The notes beneath the pieces were generated by a model. It ran no database searches, was not told where the DNA came from, and saw only the letters and a list, made by a program, of their open reading frames with translations. From DYJE01 sp964637565 (GTDB taxonomy: Bacteria > Desulfobacterota > Desulfobacteria > Desulfobacterales > Desulfolunaceae), in assembly GCA_964637565.1 (NCBI GenBank), contig CAZWTY010000007.1, forward strand, positions 10,369-74,368: a stretch of 64,000 bases of DNA. The letters are read 5' to 3'. Made by a program: the position numbers and the translations under genes. Shown here piece by piece: positions 17,458 through 25,208 of this stretch; position 1 is the stretch's first letter, and each line of letters starts with the position of its first letter.

Positions 17458-18291
17458 ATGGCTCTTTCCGTGGTGGATCTTTACCGTGATGTTCTTCCCC
17501 GCACCAACTGCAAAGATTGCGGTTTTCCAACCTGCATGGCCTTTGCGAGCAAGGTCGTGGCTGAAAAATACCCCCTGAAAAACTGCCCCCATATCGATTC
17601 CGATGTTCTGGCCCGTTGTGAAAAGGAACTTCAGGAGCAGTACGCCCAGGGAAAATGGCTGAAACGCGACCTGGCCGAAGACGCCCTGGTCTGGGCCAGA
17701 GCACGGGCCGCGTCCATGAAACTCGAGGATCTCCCCGGACGGATTGGCGGTGAAATCGTGGAGCTCGAAGGCCGTAAAGGCCTGAAGCTTCCGTATTTCA
17801 CCGGCCATGTGTTTATCTGCGGGCTTGATATCCAAAAAATCGAAGGAGACGACCTGACGCGATGGGAACAGGTTTTCATCCTGAACCACCTGGCCCAGGG
17901 TGGCCGAGCGGTTCCCCGTGGCCGTTGGAAAGGGTTTGTCCAGTTCCCCAACACCGTTTCCAAGGTGATCACCATGACGAAACAGGTGGAGGAACCCCTG
18001 AGTGAGCGGTTCTCCGGAAAGAAGGACGAACTGCTTGAACGGTCCCTGGCCATCGGTGGCCAGTCTGTGTCGGACATCGAAGGCTCGGCCGACGCGGCCA
18101 TCCTTTTCAGGCCCCTTCCCAGGGTTCCCGTGGTTCTTCTTTTTTGGGACAGATCCGGGGAGGAGGATTTCATGGGTCAGGTCAGGCTGATGTTCGATGA
18201 AACGGCCATCGAACATCTGGACATCGAATCCATCGTGTTTCTCAGCGAAAGGCTGAAGCAACTTCTTTGCGGAGAACCCCCCAAATCATGA
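17458..18291 (+). CDS. DUF3786 protein with N-terminal four-Cys Fe-S motif
   Basis: The protein has 277 residues. The N-terminus LPRTNCKDCGFPTCMAFA followed by NCP near residue 43 is the [4Fe-4S] motif shared with the corrinoid iron-sulfur protein large subunit and related electron-transfer modules. The remainder (FTGHVFICGLDIQKIEGDDL, PRVPVVLLFWD) fits DUF3786. DUF3786 proteins occur in anaerobes and are thought to work in corrinoid or C1 chemistry, but no activity is known to me. Its stop overlaps the following rubredoxin start. Confidence 0.75.
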   Translation: MALSVVDLYRDVLPRTNCKDCGFPTCMAFASKVVAEKYPLKNCPHIDSDVLARCEKELQEQYAQGKWLKRDLAEDALVWARARAASMKLEDLPGRIGGEIVELEGRKGLKLPYFTGHVFICGLDIQKIEGDDLTRWEQVFILNHLAQGGRAVPRGRWKGFVQFPNTVSKVITMTKQVEEPLSERFSGKKDELLERSLAIGGQSVSDIEGSADAAILFRPLPRVPVVLLFWDRSGEEDFMGQVRLMFDETAIEHLDIESIVFLSERLKQLLCGEPPKS

Positions 18292-18458
18292 AACGGTACA
18301 AGTGCCCCTGCGGCTATATCTACGATCCGGACAAAGGTGAACCCCAGAACAGCATTCCACCGGGAACGCCTTTCGAAGACCTTCCCGACACCTGGCTCTG
18401 TCCCTGGTGCGGCTACGAAAAAGAGTATTTCAGGGAACTGGCCGACAACGAGGAATGA
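18288..18458 (+). CDS. Rubredoxin with shortened first knuckle (Cys-x-Cys)
   Basis: The protein has 56 residues, starting in a 4-bp overlap with the DUF3786 stop. It follows rubredoxin closely (GYIYDPDKGEP, IPPGTPFEDLPDTWLCPWCG). However, the first metal loop reads KCPCGY, so one residue is missing between the first two Cys compared with the usual Cys-x-x-Cys-Gly. The second knuckle CPWCG is normal. The change should strain or retune the Fe(SCys)4 site. It probably carries electrons for the redox proteins nearby. Confidence 0.85.
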   Translation: MKRYKCPCGYIYDPDKGEPQNSIPPGTPFEDLPDTWLCPWCGYEKEYFRELADNEE

Positions 18459-18464
18459 GGCCTT

Positions 18465-19343
18465 CTACCAGTGCGGCTGGTTTCCGATGCGGTAATTCAT
18501 CACCTCCAGGGTGTCGCTGATCACCACGAAGGCATCCGGGTCGTGGCGTTTCACCAGGTTTTTCAGATCCCCCAGTTCGGGAAAGGTGACCACCGTGTAG
18601 ATGATGCTCTCCTTTTCCCCTTTGAACCCTCCTTTGCCGTCCAGGATGGTCACACCCCGCCGGATATCCCTTAAAATCTCCGATGAAATATCCCTCCATT
18701 CCCGTGAAATGATGAACACGGCCTTTCTCTGGCTGAGCCCCGTGACCAGGATGTTGACCACCTTGGCGCTGACGTAGATGACGATCAGGGTGTAAAGGGC
18801 CGATTCCACGGAAAAATACCAGGCCGCCAGGACAAGGACGATGGCGTTCACGAGGAGAATCGTGTTGCCGAGACTGATGGAAAACCGTTTGAGCAGCATC
18901 ACGGCCATGATGTCCATGCCGCCCTGGGAGCCGGAAGAACGCAGGGTGATCCCCACGGCGGCCCCCAGGATGATGCCTCCCAGAAGGGCGTTCAGGATTT
19001 TGTCCTCCAGGCGGATGGGAACGTGGATAAAGGCAAGGGCCAGGGAAAGTCCCACGGCTCCCACGAGGCTGTAAAAAAAGAACCTCCGTCCCACAGCCAT
19101 CCAGGCTGCGGCAAACATCGGGATGTTCATCAATATATAGATCCATTCCACACGGAGTGCGGGAACCAGGCTGTGGATGACCAGGGCGATCCCGGTGATC
19201 CCTCCTGCGGCGAACTGGTTCGGAATCAGAATCCCGTTGACCGCCACGGCGGTGACCACACTGCCGATGGCGATGAGCAGAAGGTCCTTCACGACCTGGC
19301 CCGGGGATGAAAAAATGACCTGGGGGTTCGGGGGCTGGGGCAT
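18465..19343 (-). CDS. YitT family membrane protein (DUF161 plus DUF2179)
   Basis: The protein has 292 residues from ATG 19343, with AAAGGAG upstream. Five or six membrane helices are followed by a soluble DUF2179 domain from about 200 (RKAVFIISREWRDISSEI, then TVVTFPELGDLKNLV). NGILIPNQFAAGGITGIAL and GSQGGMDIMAVMLL are typical of YitT. The function is unknown in general. It is the third gene of an operon after the aminomutase and glutamine synthetase-like genes (26-bp gap), so a role with their product, for example transport or sensing, is possible but untested. Confidence 0.88.
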   Translation of the reverse strand: MPQPPNPQVIFSSPGQVVKDLLLIAIGSVVTAVAVNGILIPNQFAAGGITGIALVIHSLVPALRVEWIYILMNIPMFAAAWMAVGRRFFFYSLVGAVGLSLALAFIHVPIRLEDKILNALLGGIILGAAVGITLRSSGSQGGMDIMAVMLLKRFSISLGNTILLVNAIVLVLAAWYFSVESALYTLIVIYVSAKVVNILVTGLSQRKAVFIISREWRDISSEILRDIRRGVTILDGKGGFKGEKESIIYTVVTFPELGDLKNLVKRHDPDAFVVISDTLEVMNYRIGNQPHW

Positions 19344-19369
19344 GGCAATCTCCTTTGAATCACCTGGTT

Positions 19370-20686
19370 TTACAGGTTGAGATACTTCTGGTGTTCCCGT
19401 GGCGTGATGTGGGTCCGGTGTTCCTCCCATTCCCGTGTCTTCAGCCGGATGTAGTTTTCATAAATGGTCTCTCCCAAAGATTCCTTTAGAAAATCGCTGC
19501 GTTCGGCCTCGACCAGGGCCTCGTAGAGGCTTTTGGGAAGAAAACGGTCGTCCCAGAGTTTCGGGGCTTCGATTTTTCGTTCATAGGCGCTGCCTTTGTC
19601 AGGAGCCCCGCAGTCCAGATTCTCCTCGATGCCCCGGATGCCCATGGCGATGAGGGTCGCCAGTTGAAGATACACGTTGCCCGATGGGTCGGGGCTTCGA
19701 ATTTCGATCCGCGTGTTGTCAGGCGATCCGGTGTAGGGGACCCGGATCATGGAGCTCCTGTTCCTGAACCCCCAGCTCCGGAGGATCGGCGCTTCTTTTT
19801 CCCGGATATAGGCCTTGTAGGAGTTGTAGGTGGAAGCCATGACAACGGAGGTCTCACGGGCGTAGCGGAGTATCCCGCCCATGAAGCACCTGGCTTCGCG
19901 GCTGAGGTTGTATTCGGCCCCTTGTTTGAAAAACAGGTTGGTTCCCTGACTGCCCTGGGCGGACAGATGGATGTGAAAGGCGCTCCGGTTCAGGTTGTCG
20001 AAGGGTTTGGGCATGAAGGTGGCGTAGAGGCCGTTTTTCATGGCGACTTTCTTCGTCACATAGGAGAAAAGCACGGTCCTGTCCGCCGCCTCCAGGGGAT
20101 CGCAGCATTCCAGGTTGATCTCATGCTGGGACGGGGTCACTTCGTGGTGTGTTTTTTCATAATGGATTCCGCAGTCGTGCAGCACCTCGATGATCCGGTG
20201 ACGGATCGCCTCACCCCGGTCGTGGGGCTGGGCGTGGCAGTAACCCGCCTTGTCCGAATGGGAACTGTCGCAGACAATTTCGCCGCTCAGTTCGAACTTG
20301 TTTCCGTTCAGGAGGAAAAACTCGTGTTCCGGTCCTGCCAGAAAACGGAACCCGTATTTTTCTCTCGCGCTTTCGAGCGTCTTTTCAAGAATATGCCGGG
20401 CATCGGTCTGGGAACGGTCCCCCCGTTCATCCAGGATGTTTCCGATGAAAAAATCCACGGATTCATCCCGGAACCTGATTTTCTTCAGGCTGTCCTTGAC
20501 GGGAAACAGAAGCCGGTCACTGTTTTCCACACTGGCGAAACCGGCGATGGAACTGCCGTCAAACCCGATGCCGTTTTTTTCGATACTGTCCAGGTCCCTG
20601 TGATTTACGGACAGGTTCATGATTCTGCCGTTCAGGTCGGTAAAAAAGACTTTGGTCAGACGCATGGGGCTGTTGTCGTCGTTCAT
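19370..20686 (-). CDS. Divergent glutamine synthetase family enzyme (candidate beta-glutamate ligase)
   Basis: The protein has 438 residues, a type I GS fold without the adenylylation tyrosine loop. Catalytic features remain: FDGSS (42-46), GPEHEFF, HHEVTPSQHEIN, His238 (E. coli 269), Glu298 (327), Glu328 (357) and Arg330 (359). Two substrate-site positions differ by my by-eye alignment. The Arg that holds the glutamate alpha-carboxylate (E. coli 321) is Ala292, and Gly265 is Arg234; an Arg is also found at 295. This suggests ATP-dependent amidation of a glutamate analogue rather than glutamate. The upstream gene, 30 bp away, encodes an aminomutase with a glutamate-type signature, so beta-glutamate to beta-glutamine is the leading idea. 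Other gamma-glutamyl ligases remain possible. Confidence 0.8.
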   Translation of the reverse strand: MNDDNSPMRLTKVFFTDLNGRIMNLSVNHRDLDSIEKNGIGFDGSSIAGFASVENSDRLLFPVKDSLKKIRFRDESVDFFIGNILDERGDRSQTDARHILEKTLESAREKYGFRFLAGPEHEFFLLNGNKFELSGEIVCDSSHSDKAGYCHAQPHDRGEAIRHRIIEVLHDCGIHYEKTHHEVTPSQHEINLECCDPLEAADRTVLFSYVTKKVAMKNGLYATFMPKPFDNLNRSAFHIHLSAQGSQGTNLFFKQGAEYNLSREARCFMGGILRYARETSVVMASTYNSYKAYIREKEAPILRSWGFRNRSSMIRVPYTGSPDNTRIEIRSPDPSGNVYLQLATLIAMGIRGIEENLDCGAPDKGSAYERKIEAPKLWDDRFLPKSLYEALVEAERSDFLKESLGETIYENYIRLKTREWEEHRTHITPREHQKYLNL

Positions 20687-20716
20687 GGTGTCCTTTCGAT
20701 GGTGTTGGTTCGGTGA

Positions 20717-22504
20717 TCAGAAATAATACCAGATGCTTGAATAGTCCTCGGCATGTTCCCCCATGTCCCTCAGCCGTGACAGGTAGGTGAGGATGGGGAT
20801 GTCCGTGCCGACGTAAGATCCTCTTTCCACGATGTTCTTTTCCCAGGGATGGAATTCGTAGACCCGTGACCCGTCCGGGAGAACGGACAAAAGATCCCGG
20901 TGCTGGTAAGCTCTCAGGTAGTTTTTCCCCAGGCCGGGGACGTTGTAGACCGGTTCGTCTGTGCGCCGTGAGCCCGGCAGAAGGCGGTGTTCCTCTTTCT
21001 GCTCCTGGAGAATCCGGGCCACGGGAACCCTGTAGTCTTCCGTTTCTTCTTTTCCCTTGGGAGCGAAGGTATAGTAGGAGTCGATGCCGCAGATCCGGAT
21101 CAGCCGTCTCAGGGCCGCCGCTTCGAACCGTCTGGAAACGTAGAAGGTGAACACATGCTGGTTGTACACGCCGATCCCCTGGCGTCTCAGGCGGTCCACG
21201 GCGGAAACAAGCTGGGGGGTCACTTCGTAAACGTGCTCGATGTGCGTGACCAGGGCGATTTCTCTTTTTCCCGGTTTTCTGAACTTGCCCAGCATTTCGG
21301 CGAATTTCGGTGTGATCCGCATGGGCATGGTGACAGGGACCCGGCTTCCGATACGGATCATTTCCACATGGTCGATACCGGACACTTTTTCAAGGATGGT
21401 CTCAAGGCTCCGGTCCGTCATGGCCAGGGGGTCGCCGCCGGTGATCAGCACTTCCTTGATCGCAGGGTGGTCCTTGATCCAGGCGCAGGCGTTGTCGATG
21501 GCTTTTTTCGACGCCATGGCCCTGGGCGCCATGGCCTGGTCGATTTCCCAGTTTCTCTGACAGTAAACGCAGATCTGGGGGCAGGTGTTGAAAGGTTTCA
21601 AAATCGCCACCGACGGATACCTTCGGGTCACCAGATCCACGGGCGAGGTGTCGGCTTCGAGCATGAAATCGAAGATTTCAGCCCTGTTGTCCCCATGGGC
21701 GGCCATGCGATCCACATAGGACGGCGTGGGGATGACCTGGGTTCGAACGGCGATGTCTCTTCCCGTTTCCGGATCGTTGTCCATCAAAGAGGCGTAATAC
21801 GGCGTGATCCCGAAGGGGATTCTCGCTTTTCCGGCTTTTTCCACAGCCTCACGTTCTGTTTCAGAAAGGACGGCCAGGGATGAAAGGACCTCCGGGCCGG
21901 TGATGATGTTCCGGACCTGCCAGTGCCAGTCGTTCCAGTCCTTTGGCGTTCCTCCGAGGGCGGACAGTATTTCGTCACGGCGCTTTGTTCTTCGTTTCAC
22001 CGATTCGTCGGAAAGACCGTCGGTGTAACGGTTCATCGTGGCTTCCATGCTTGTCCAGATGGCGTCCAGTTCGTCGGACCGGACCAGGGCCGCCGCCCGT
22101 CCCGAGATATTTTCGATATGAGATTTTTCAGGATTGGGTGCTTGCGGGAAACCCCGAAGCCCTCGGAACAGATGGATCATTTCCGCATAAAAGCCTTCGG
22201 TCAGGTCCTCACGCTGTATGCCTCGGGCAATGTCCCAGAGGGCCTGGGTCATGCTGAATCCGGAAAGGCGGTCCGACCTTTCGGCGATCATGCTTCGGAA
22301 AACCCTGGCGCAGTCACGCATGATGGTTATCTCGTGATCTTCGAAACGATCCGGGCTTTTCCCGTGACGTTCGTACTGAATGCCGGTGACGGCGGCGTAA
22401 AGGATGGAACGGGCGGATTCAAGATCGGCGGCGTCTCTGATGGTGTCGAGAATGATACGGCCTTCTTTGAGGCATTCTTCCAGATGGTAACGGGGCGGTG
22501 TCAT
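20717..22504 (-). CDS. KamA-family radical SAM aminomutase (candidate glutamate 2,3-aminomutase)
   Basis: The protein has 595 residues from ATG 22504, preceded by AAAGGAG. The radical SAM cysteines are 308, 312 and 315 (CPQICVYC); TGGDPLAM follows at about 356. The PLP lysine is in VPGLGK (Lys527). In lysine 2,3-aminomutase two Asp (293 and 330 in Clostridium subterminale) hold the side-chain amine of lysine. Here they align with Lys483 and Asn521, the same pair I recall for glutamate 2,3-aminomutase. The enzyme would move the amino group of L-glutamate from C2 to C3. The roughly 200-residue helical N-terminal part is longer than in classic KamA. It is the first gene of an operon with a divergent glutamine synthetase. 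Confidence 0.8.
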   Translation of the reverse strand: MTPPRYHLEECLKEGRIILDTIRDAADLESARSILYAAVTGIQYERHGKSPDRFEDHEITIMRDCARVFRSMIAERSDRLSGFSMTQALWDIARGIQREDLTEGFYAEMIHLFRGLRGFPQAPNPEKSHIENISGRAAALVRSDELDAIWTSMEATMNRYTDGLSDESVKRRTKRRDEILSALGGTPKDWNDWHWQVRNIITGPEVLSSLAVLSETEREAVEKAGKARIPFGITPYYASLMDNDPETGRDIAVRTQVIPTPSYVDRMAAHGDNRAEIFDFMLEADTSPVDLVTRRYPSVAILKPFNTCPQICVYCQRNWEIDQAMAPRAMASKKAIDNACAWIKDHPAIKEVLITGGDPLAMTDRSLETILEKVSGIDHVEMIRIGSRVPVTMPMRITPKFAEMLGKFRKPGKREIALVTHIEHVYEVTPQLVSAVDRLRRQGIGVYNQHVFTFYVSRRFEAAALRRLIRICGIDSYYTFAPKGKEETEDYRVPVARILQEQKEEHRLLPGSRRTDEPVYNVPGLGKNYLRAYQHRDLLSVLPDGSRVYEFHPWEKNIVERGSYVGTDIPILTYLSRLRDMGEHAEDYSSIWYYF

Positions 22505-23005
22505 AAAAGCTCCTTTCTTCCATGGTGTTTCCCAGGCTGGACCGGCGTTATGCCTTCCAGGCTGGAGAAAAATGGCCGCCATGGCGATTCCGGGCACGAA
22601 GGCTCCGGGAAAGACGGCTTCAAGGTTCGATGCGATAATAGCTTCCTGGGATGGTTAATGTAATAAAACCAATAAGATGTATTGAAACGTCCAAGGCCGT
22701 GACCGGGGGAAAAAACGTGATGGTTTCTGCACAGGGGCAGACGATCCCGGAATGATAACATCGCACAAGGCTTTGGAAACGGAAGCTGAACGAACCTTCA
22801 GGTGGTGTGTGTCTAACAGGTGGAAACATTTACATGGTCTGATGTCCGGTTTGTTTTTGCTTAGTCCGGACGTCGCAGATGTTCCGATCATGGTTGTTCA
22901 ACGTCTTGAATTATGTCATTTTTTTATTGACCTCCTTTTGTTTTGTCTGTTGATAAACCCTTTAAAGGATAACAAGCGTGTTCCTGAAAAATCAAGCTTT
23001 AATTA
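22505..23005. other. Non-coding region between the aminomutase gene and the IS element
   Basis: About 500 bp without a supported gene. It should contain the promoter of the aminomutase operon on the minus strand. AT content rises towards the IS element. I see no clear operator, hairpin or riboswitch. Confidence 0.5.
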
Positions 23006-23935
23006 CAAGCCATCTCAAAAAAAACAAACAATCAACCAGTTTGGAAGGGCTGCAACCCGTTGATATAAAACAGATTTTCATGTCGCGTCTAACCATCTGG
23101 AATTATTAAAAATAAAACTAGACATAACATCCTGAATATGCAATATAATTAGGATGGAACTTACAAACGAACAATGGACACGGATAGAGCCCATAATATT
23201 AAAATCAACTCCCGAAAAAGACCCTCGTGGACGAAAACCAAAATCGTCAAAGGATGTGTTAAACGGGATATTATGGATATTACGAACGGGTGCACCTTGG
23301 AAGGATCTGCCTTCGAGGTATCCGCCATACCAGACCTGTCATCGACGTTTCCAGGAATGGACAAAACGAGGAACATTCCAGGAAATTTTATACGAGCTGG
23401 CCAAGGACCTGTACGAACGCGGGAAGATCGACATCAGGGAAGCGTTCATAGACGGGAGCTTTGCACCGGCAAAAAAAGGGGTCTTGCTGTCGGCAAGACA
23501 AAGCGCGGCAAAGGCACCAAGATCATGGCAATTGCAGACGCTTCTGGTTTTCCTGTCGCCGCTTGTATTGAAAGCGCCTCCCCTCATGAAGTGAGACTTG
23601 TTGAAAAAACGATCGATAGCTGTTTTACTCCTTATGCGCCTGAAAAAATCATTGGCGACAAGGCTTATGACAGTGATCCTCTTGATAAAAAATTGATGGA
23701 AGATCGTTGTATAGAGCTGATTGCGCCACATAAAGCGAACCGGAAAAAAGCAAAAACCCAGGACGGCCGAAAGTTGCGGCCATATCGTCGCAGATGGAAA
23801 GTTGAGCGACTTTTTGCTTGGCTCCAAAATTTCAGGAGACTGGTTGTAAGATACGAATATCATGCTAAAAACTTTTTATCCATGGTTCAACTTGGTTGCG
23901 CCATCATATTGTTGAGGTTTTTTTGAGATGGCTTC
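23006..23935 (+). mobile_element. IS5-family insertion sequence, 930 bp
   Basis: The ends are near-perfect inverted repeats: CAAGCCATCTCAAAAAAA on the left and its mirror (GAAGCCATCTCAAAAAAA read inwards) on the right. Both are flanked by TA, a likely 2-bp target duplication (23004-23005 and 23936-23937). One transposase in two frames fills the element. The structure fits the IS5 family groups with a frameshifted transposase. It sits just upstream of an SPL-family radical SAM gene and may have cut it from its promoter. Confidence 0.85.
23154..23926 (+). CDS. IS5-family DDE transposase, two frames joined by a -1 frameshift
   Basis: Frame one (from 23154) gives the N-terminal part MELTNEQWTRIEPIIL and GILWILRTGAPWKDLP, ending in the first catalytic Asp (IDGSF). 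Frame two carries KTKRGKGTK, the second Asp (GDKAYDSD) and the Glu region (RRWKVERLFAWL). The frames meet at an A7G4 run at about 23470 (codons for AKKG), a fitting -1 slip site. The product would be about 257 residues. Programmed slippage is known for this family; a plain inactivating indel cannot be excluded. Confidence 0.85.
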
Positions 23936-24091
23936 TAATTTTTTTTGCCCGGTCCATGGTCCAGGACACCGGGATTTATGAATAAAAGCACGGTTTTTTG
24001 TTGGCCTCGGCCTCGAGTTCATGTAAACAGAATCTTCGAAGTCATGTGGATTCTCGAAATGTTTGTCTTCACTCAAGCGGGGTCTTTTTTT

Positions 24092-25195
24092 ATGGGTAGC
24101 ACGCTGTTCAAAACCCTTTTCGTCGATGAATCGGTCAGGGACTATCCCCTGGTCGGCGAATTCCAGAGCAAACTCGACCTGCCGATGGTGTACGTGGAAC
24201 ACATCAACGAGGTGTACCGGATTGTCAACCAGGACGCAGATCCGGCCACGGAAGGGAAAAAACATATCGTCCTGACAAGGAACAAAAGCCAGTTCCTGAA
24301 AAAATGCCCGGGTACGGCACAGTACACCTGCTGCGGCTACAAGATTCTCCATATCGGGTCCTACTGTTTCATGGATTGTTCGTACTGCATTCTCCAGGCG
24401 TTTTTTCACCCGCCGGTCCTTCAGTTTTTCGTGAACACCGGGGACATGTTCGACGAATTGGACCGTTACTTTGTTCAGCCCGGAATTTCGCGGATAGGAA
24501 CCGGGGAATACACGGACAGCCTGATCTGGGACCGCTGGACAGGGATTTCCGAACAGCTGGTGCAGCGTTTCGCGGCCCAGGACAGGGCCGTTCTCGAGCT
24601 CAAGACCAAGACCACCTCGGTGAAACATTTAGAACACCTGGAGCACAACAGGAAAACCATCATGGCCTGGTCCCTGAACACCGAACGGGTGATCCGGACC
24701 GACGAGAGGCGCACCAGCACCCTCGATGCCCGGCTGAAAGCCGCCAGGCAGTGCCAGGAATGGGGCTATCCCCTGGCGTTCCATTTCGATCCCATCGTGA
24801 TCTACGAAGGCTGCGAAGCCGAGTACATCCAGGTCATCGAACGCCTGTTTTCAGAAATTTCGCCGGATTCCGTGGTGTATATCAGTCTGGGAACCTTCCG
24901 CTTCATTCCCCTTTTGAAACGGATCATCCAGAAAAGGTTCGAGGATTCGGATATCGTCTACGGGGAATTCATCACGGGTCTCGATGGGAAAATGCGATAT
25001 TTCAAACCCCTGAGAATCAGGGTCTGCAAGGCGATCTATGAGGCCATCCGGAAAATGGCCCCTTCGGTGACCGTGTATTACTGCATGGAAAGCGAAACCG
25101 TGTGGCGGGAGACCATGGGATTCTATCCCGGTGAAGACGGTCTTTCAGGCCTTCTCGACCAGAGCGTGGCGAATCACTGCGGCGTGAAACCCTGA
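24092..25195 (+). CDS. SPL-family radical SAM protein (spore photoproduct lyase-like)
   Basis: The protein has about 367 residues from the chosen ATG. The start is uncertain: no strong ribosome-binding site is seen, and frames upstream reach 23945. The radical SAM motif is CFMDCSYC (Cys-x3-Cys-x2-Cys), followed by a region typical of spore photoproduct lyase relatives (LELKTKTTSVKHLEHL, MAWSLNTERV, FHFDPIVIY). True lyases repair the UV thymine spore lesion. Relatives in non-spore-formers have unknown substrates, perhaps DNA. The IS element ends 9 bp before the open frame begins, so its promoter may be the IS or be lost. Confidence 0.8.
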   Translation: MGSTLFKTLFVDESVRDYPLVGEFQSKLDLPMVYVEHINEVYRIVNQDADPATEGKKHIVLTRNKSQFLKKCPGTAQYTCCGYKILHIGSYCFMDCSYCILQAFFHPPVLQFFVNTGDMFDELDRYFVQPGISRIGTGEYTDSLIWDRWTGISEQLVQRFAAQDRAVLELKTKTTSVKHLEHLEHNRKTIMAWSLNTERVIRTDERRTSTLDARLKAARQCQEWGYPLAFHFDPIVIYEGCEAEYIQVIERLFSEISPDSVVYISLGTFRFIPLLKRIIQKRFEDSDIVYGEFITGLDGKMRYFKPLRIRVCKAIYEAIRKMAPSVTVYYCMESETVWRETMGFYPGEDGLSGLLDQSVANHCGVKP

Positions 25196-25208
25196 TCAGG
25201 GTCCGGCC

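Noticed and set aside
24092..25195. Evidence that the organism forms spores
   Set aside because: SPL-family radical SAM proteins also occur in non-spore-formers, and no sporulation gene is present.
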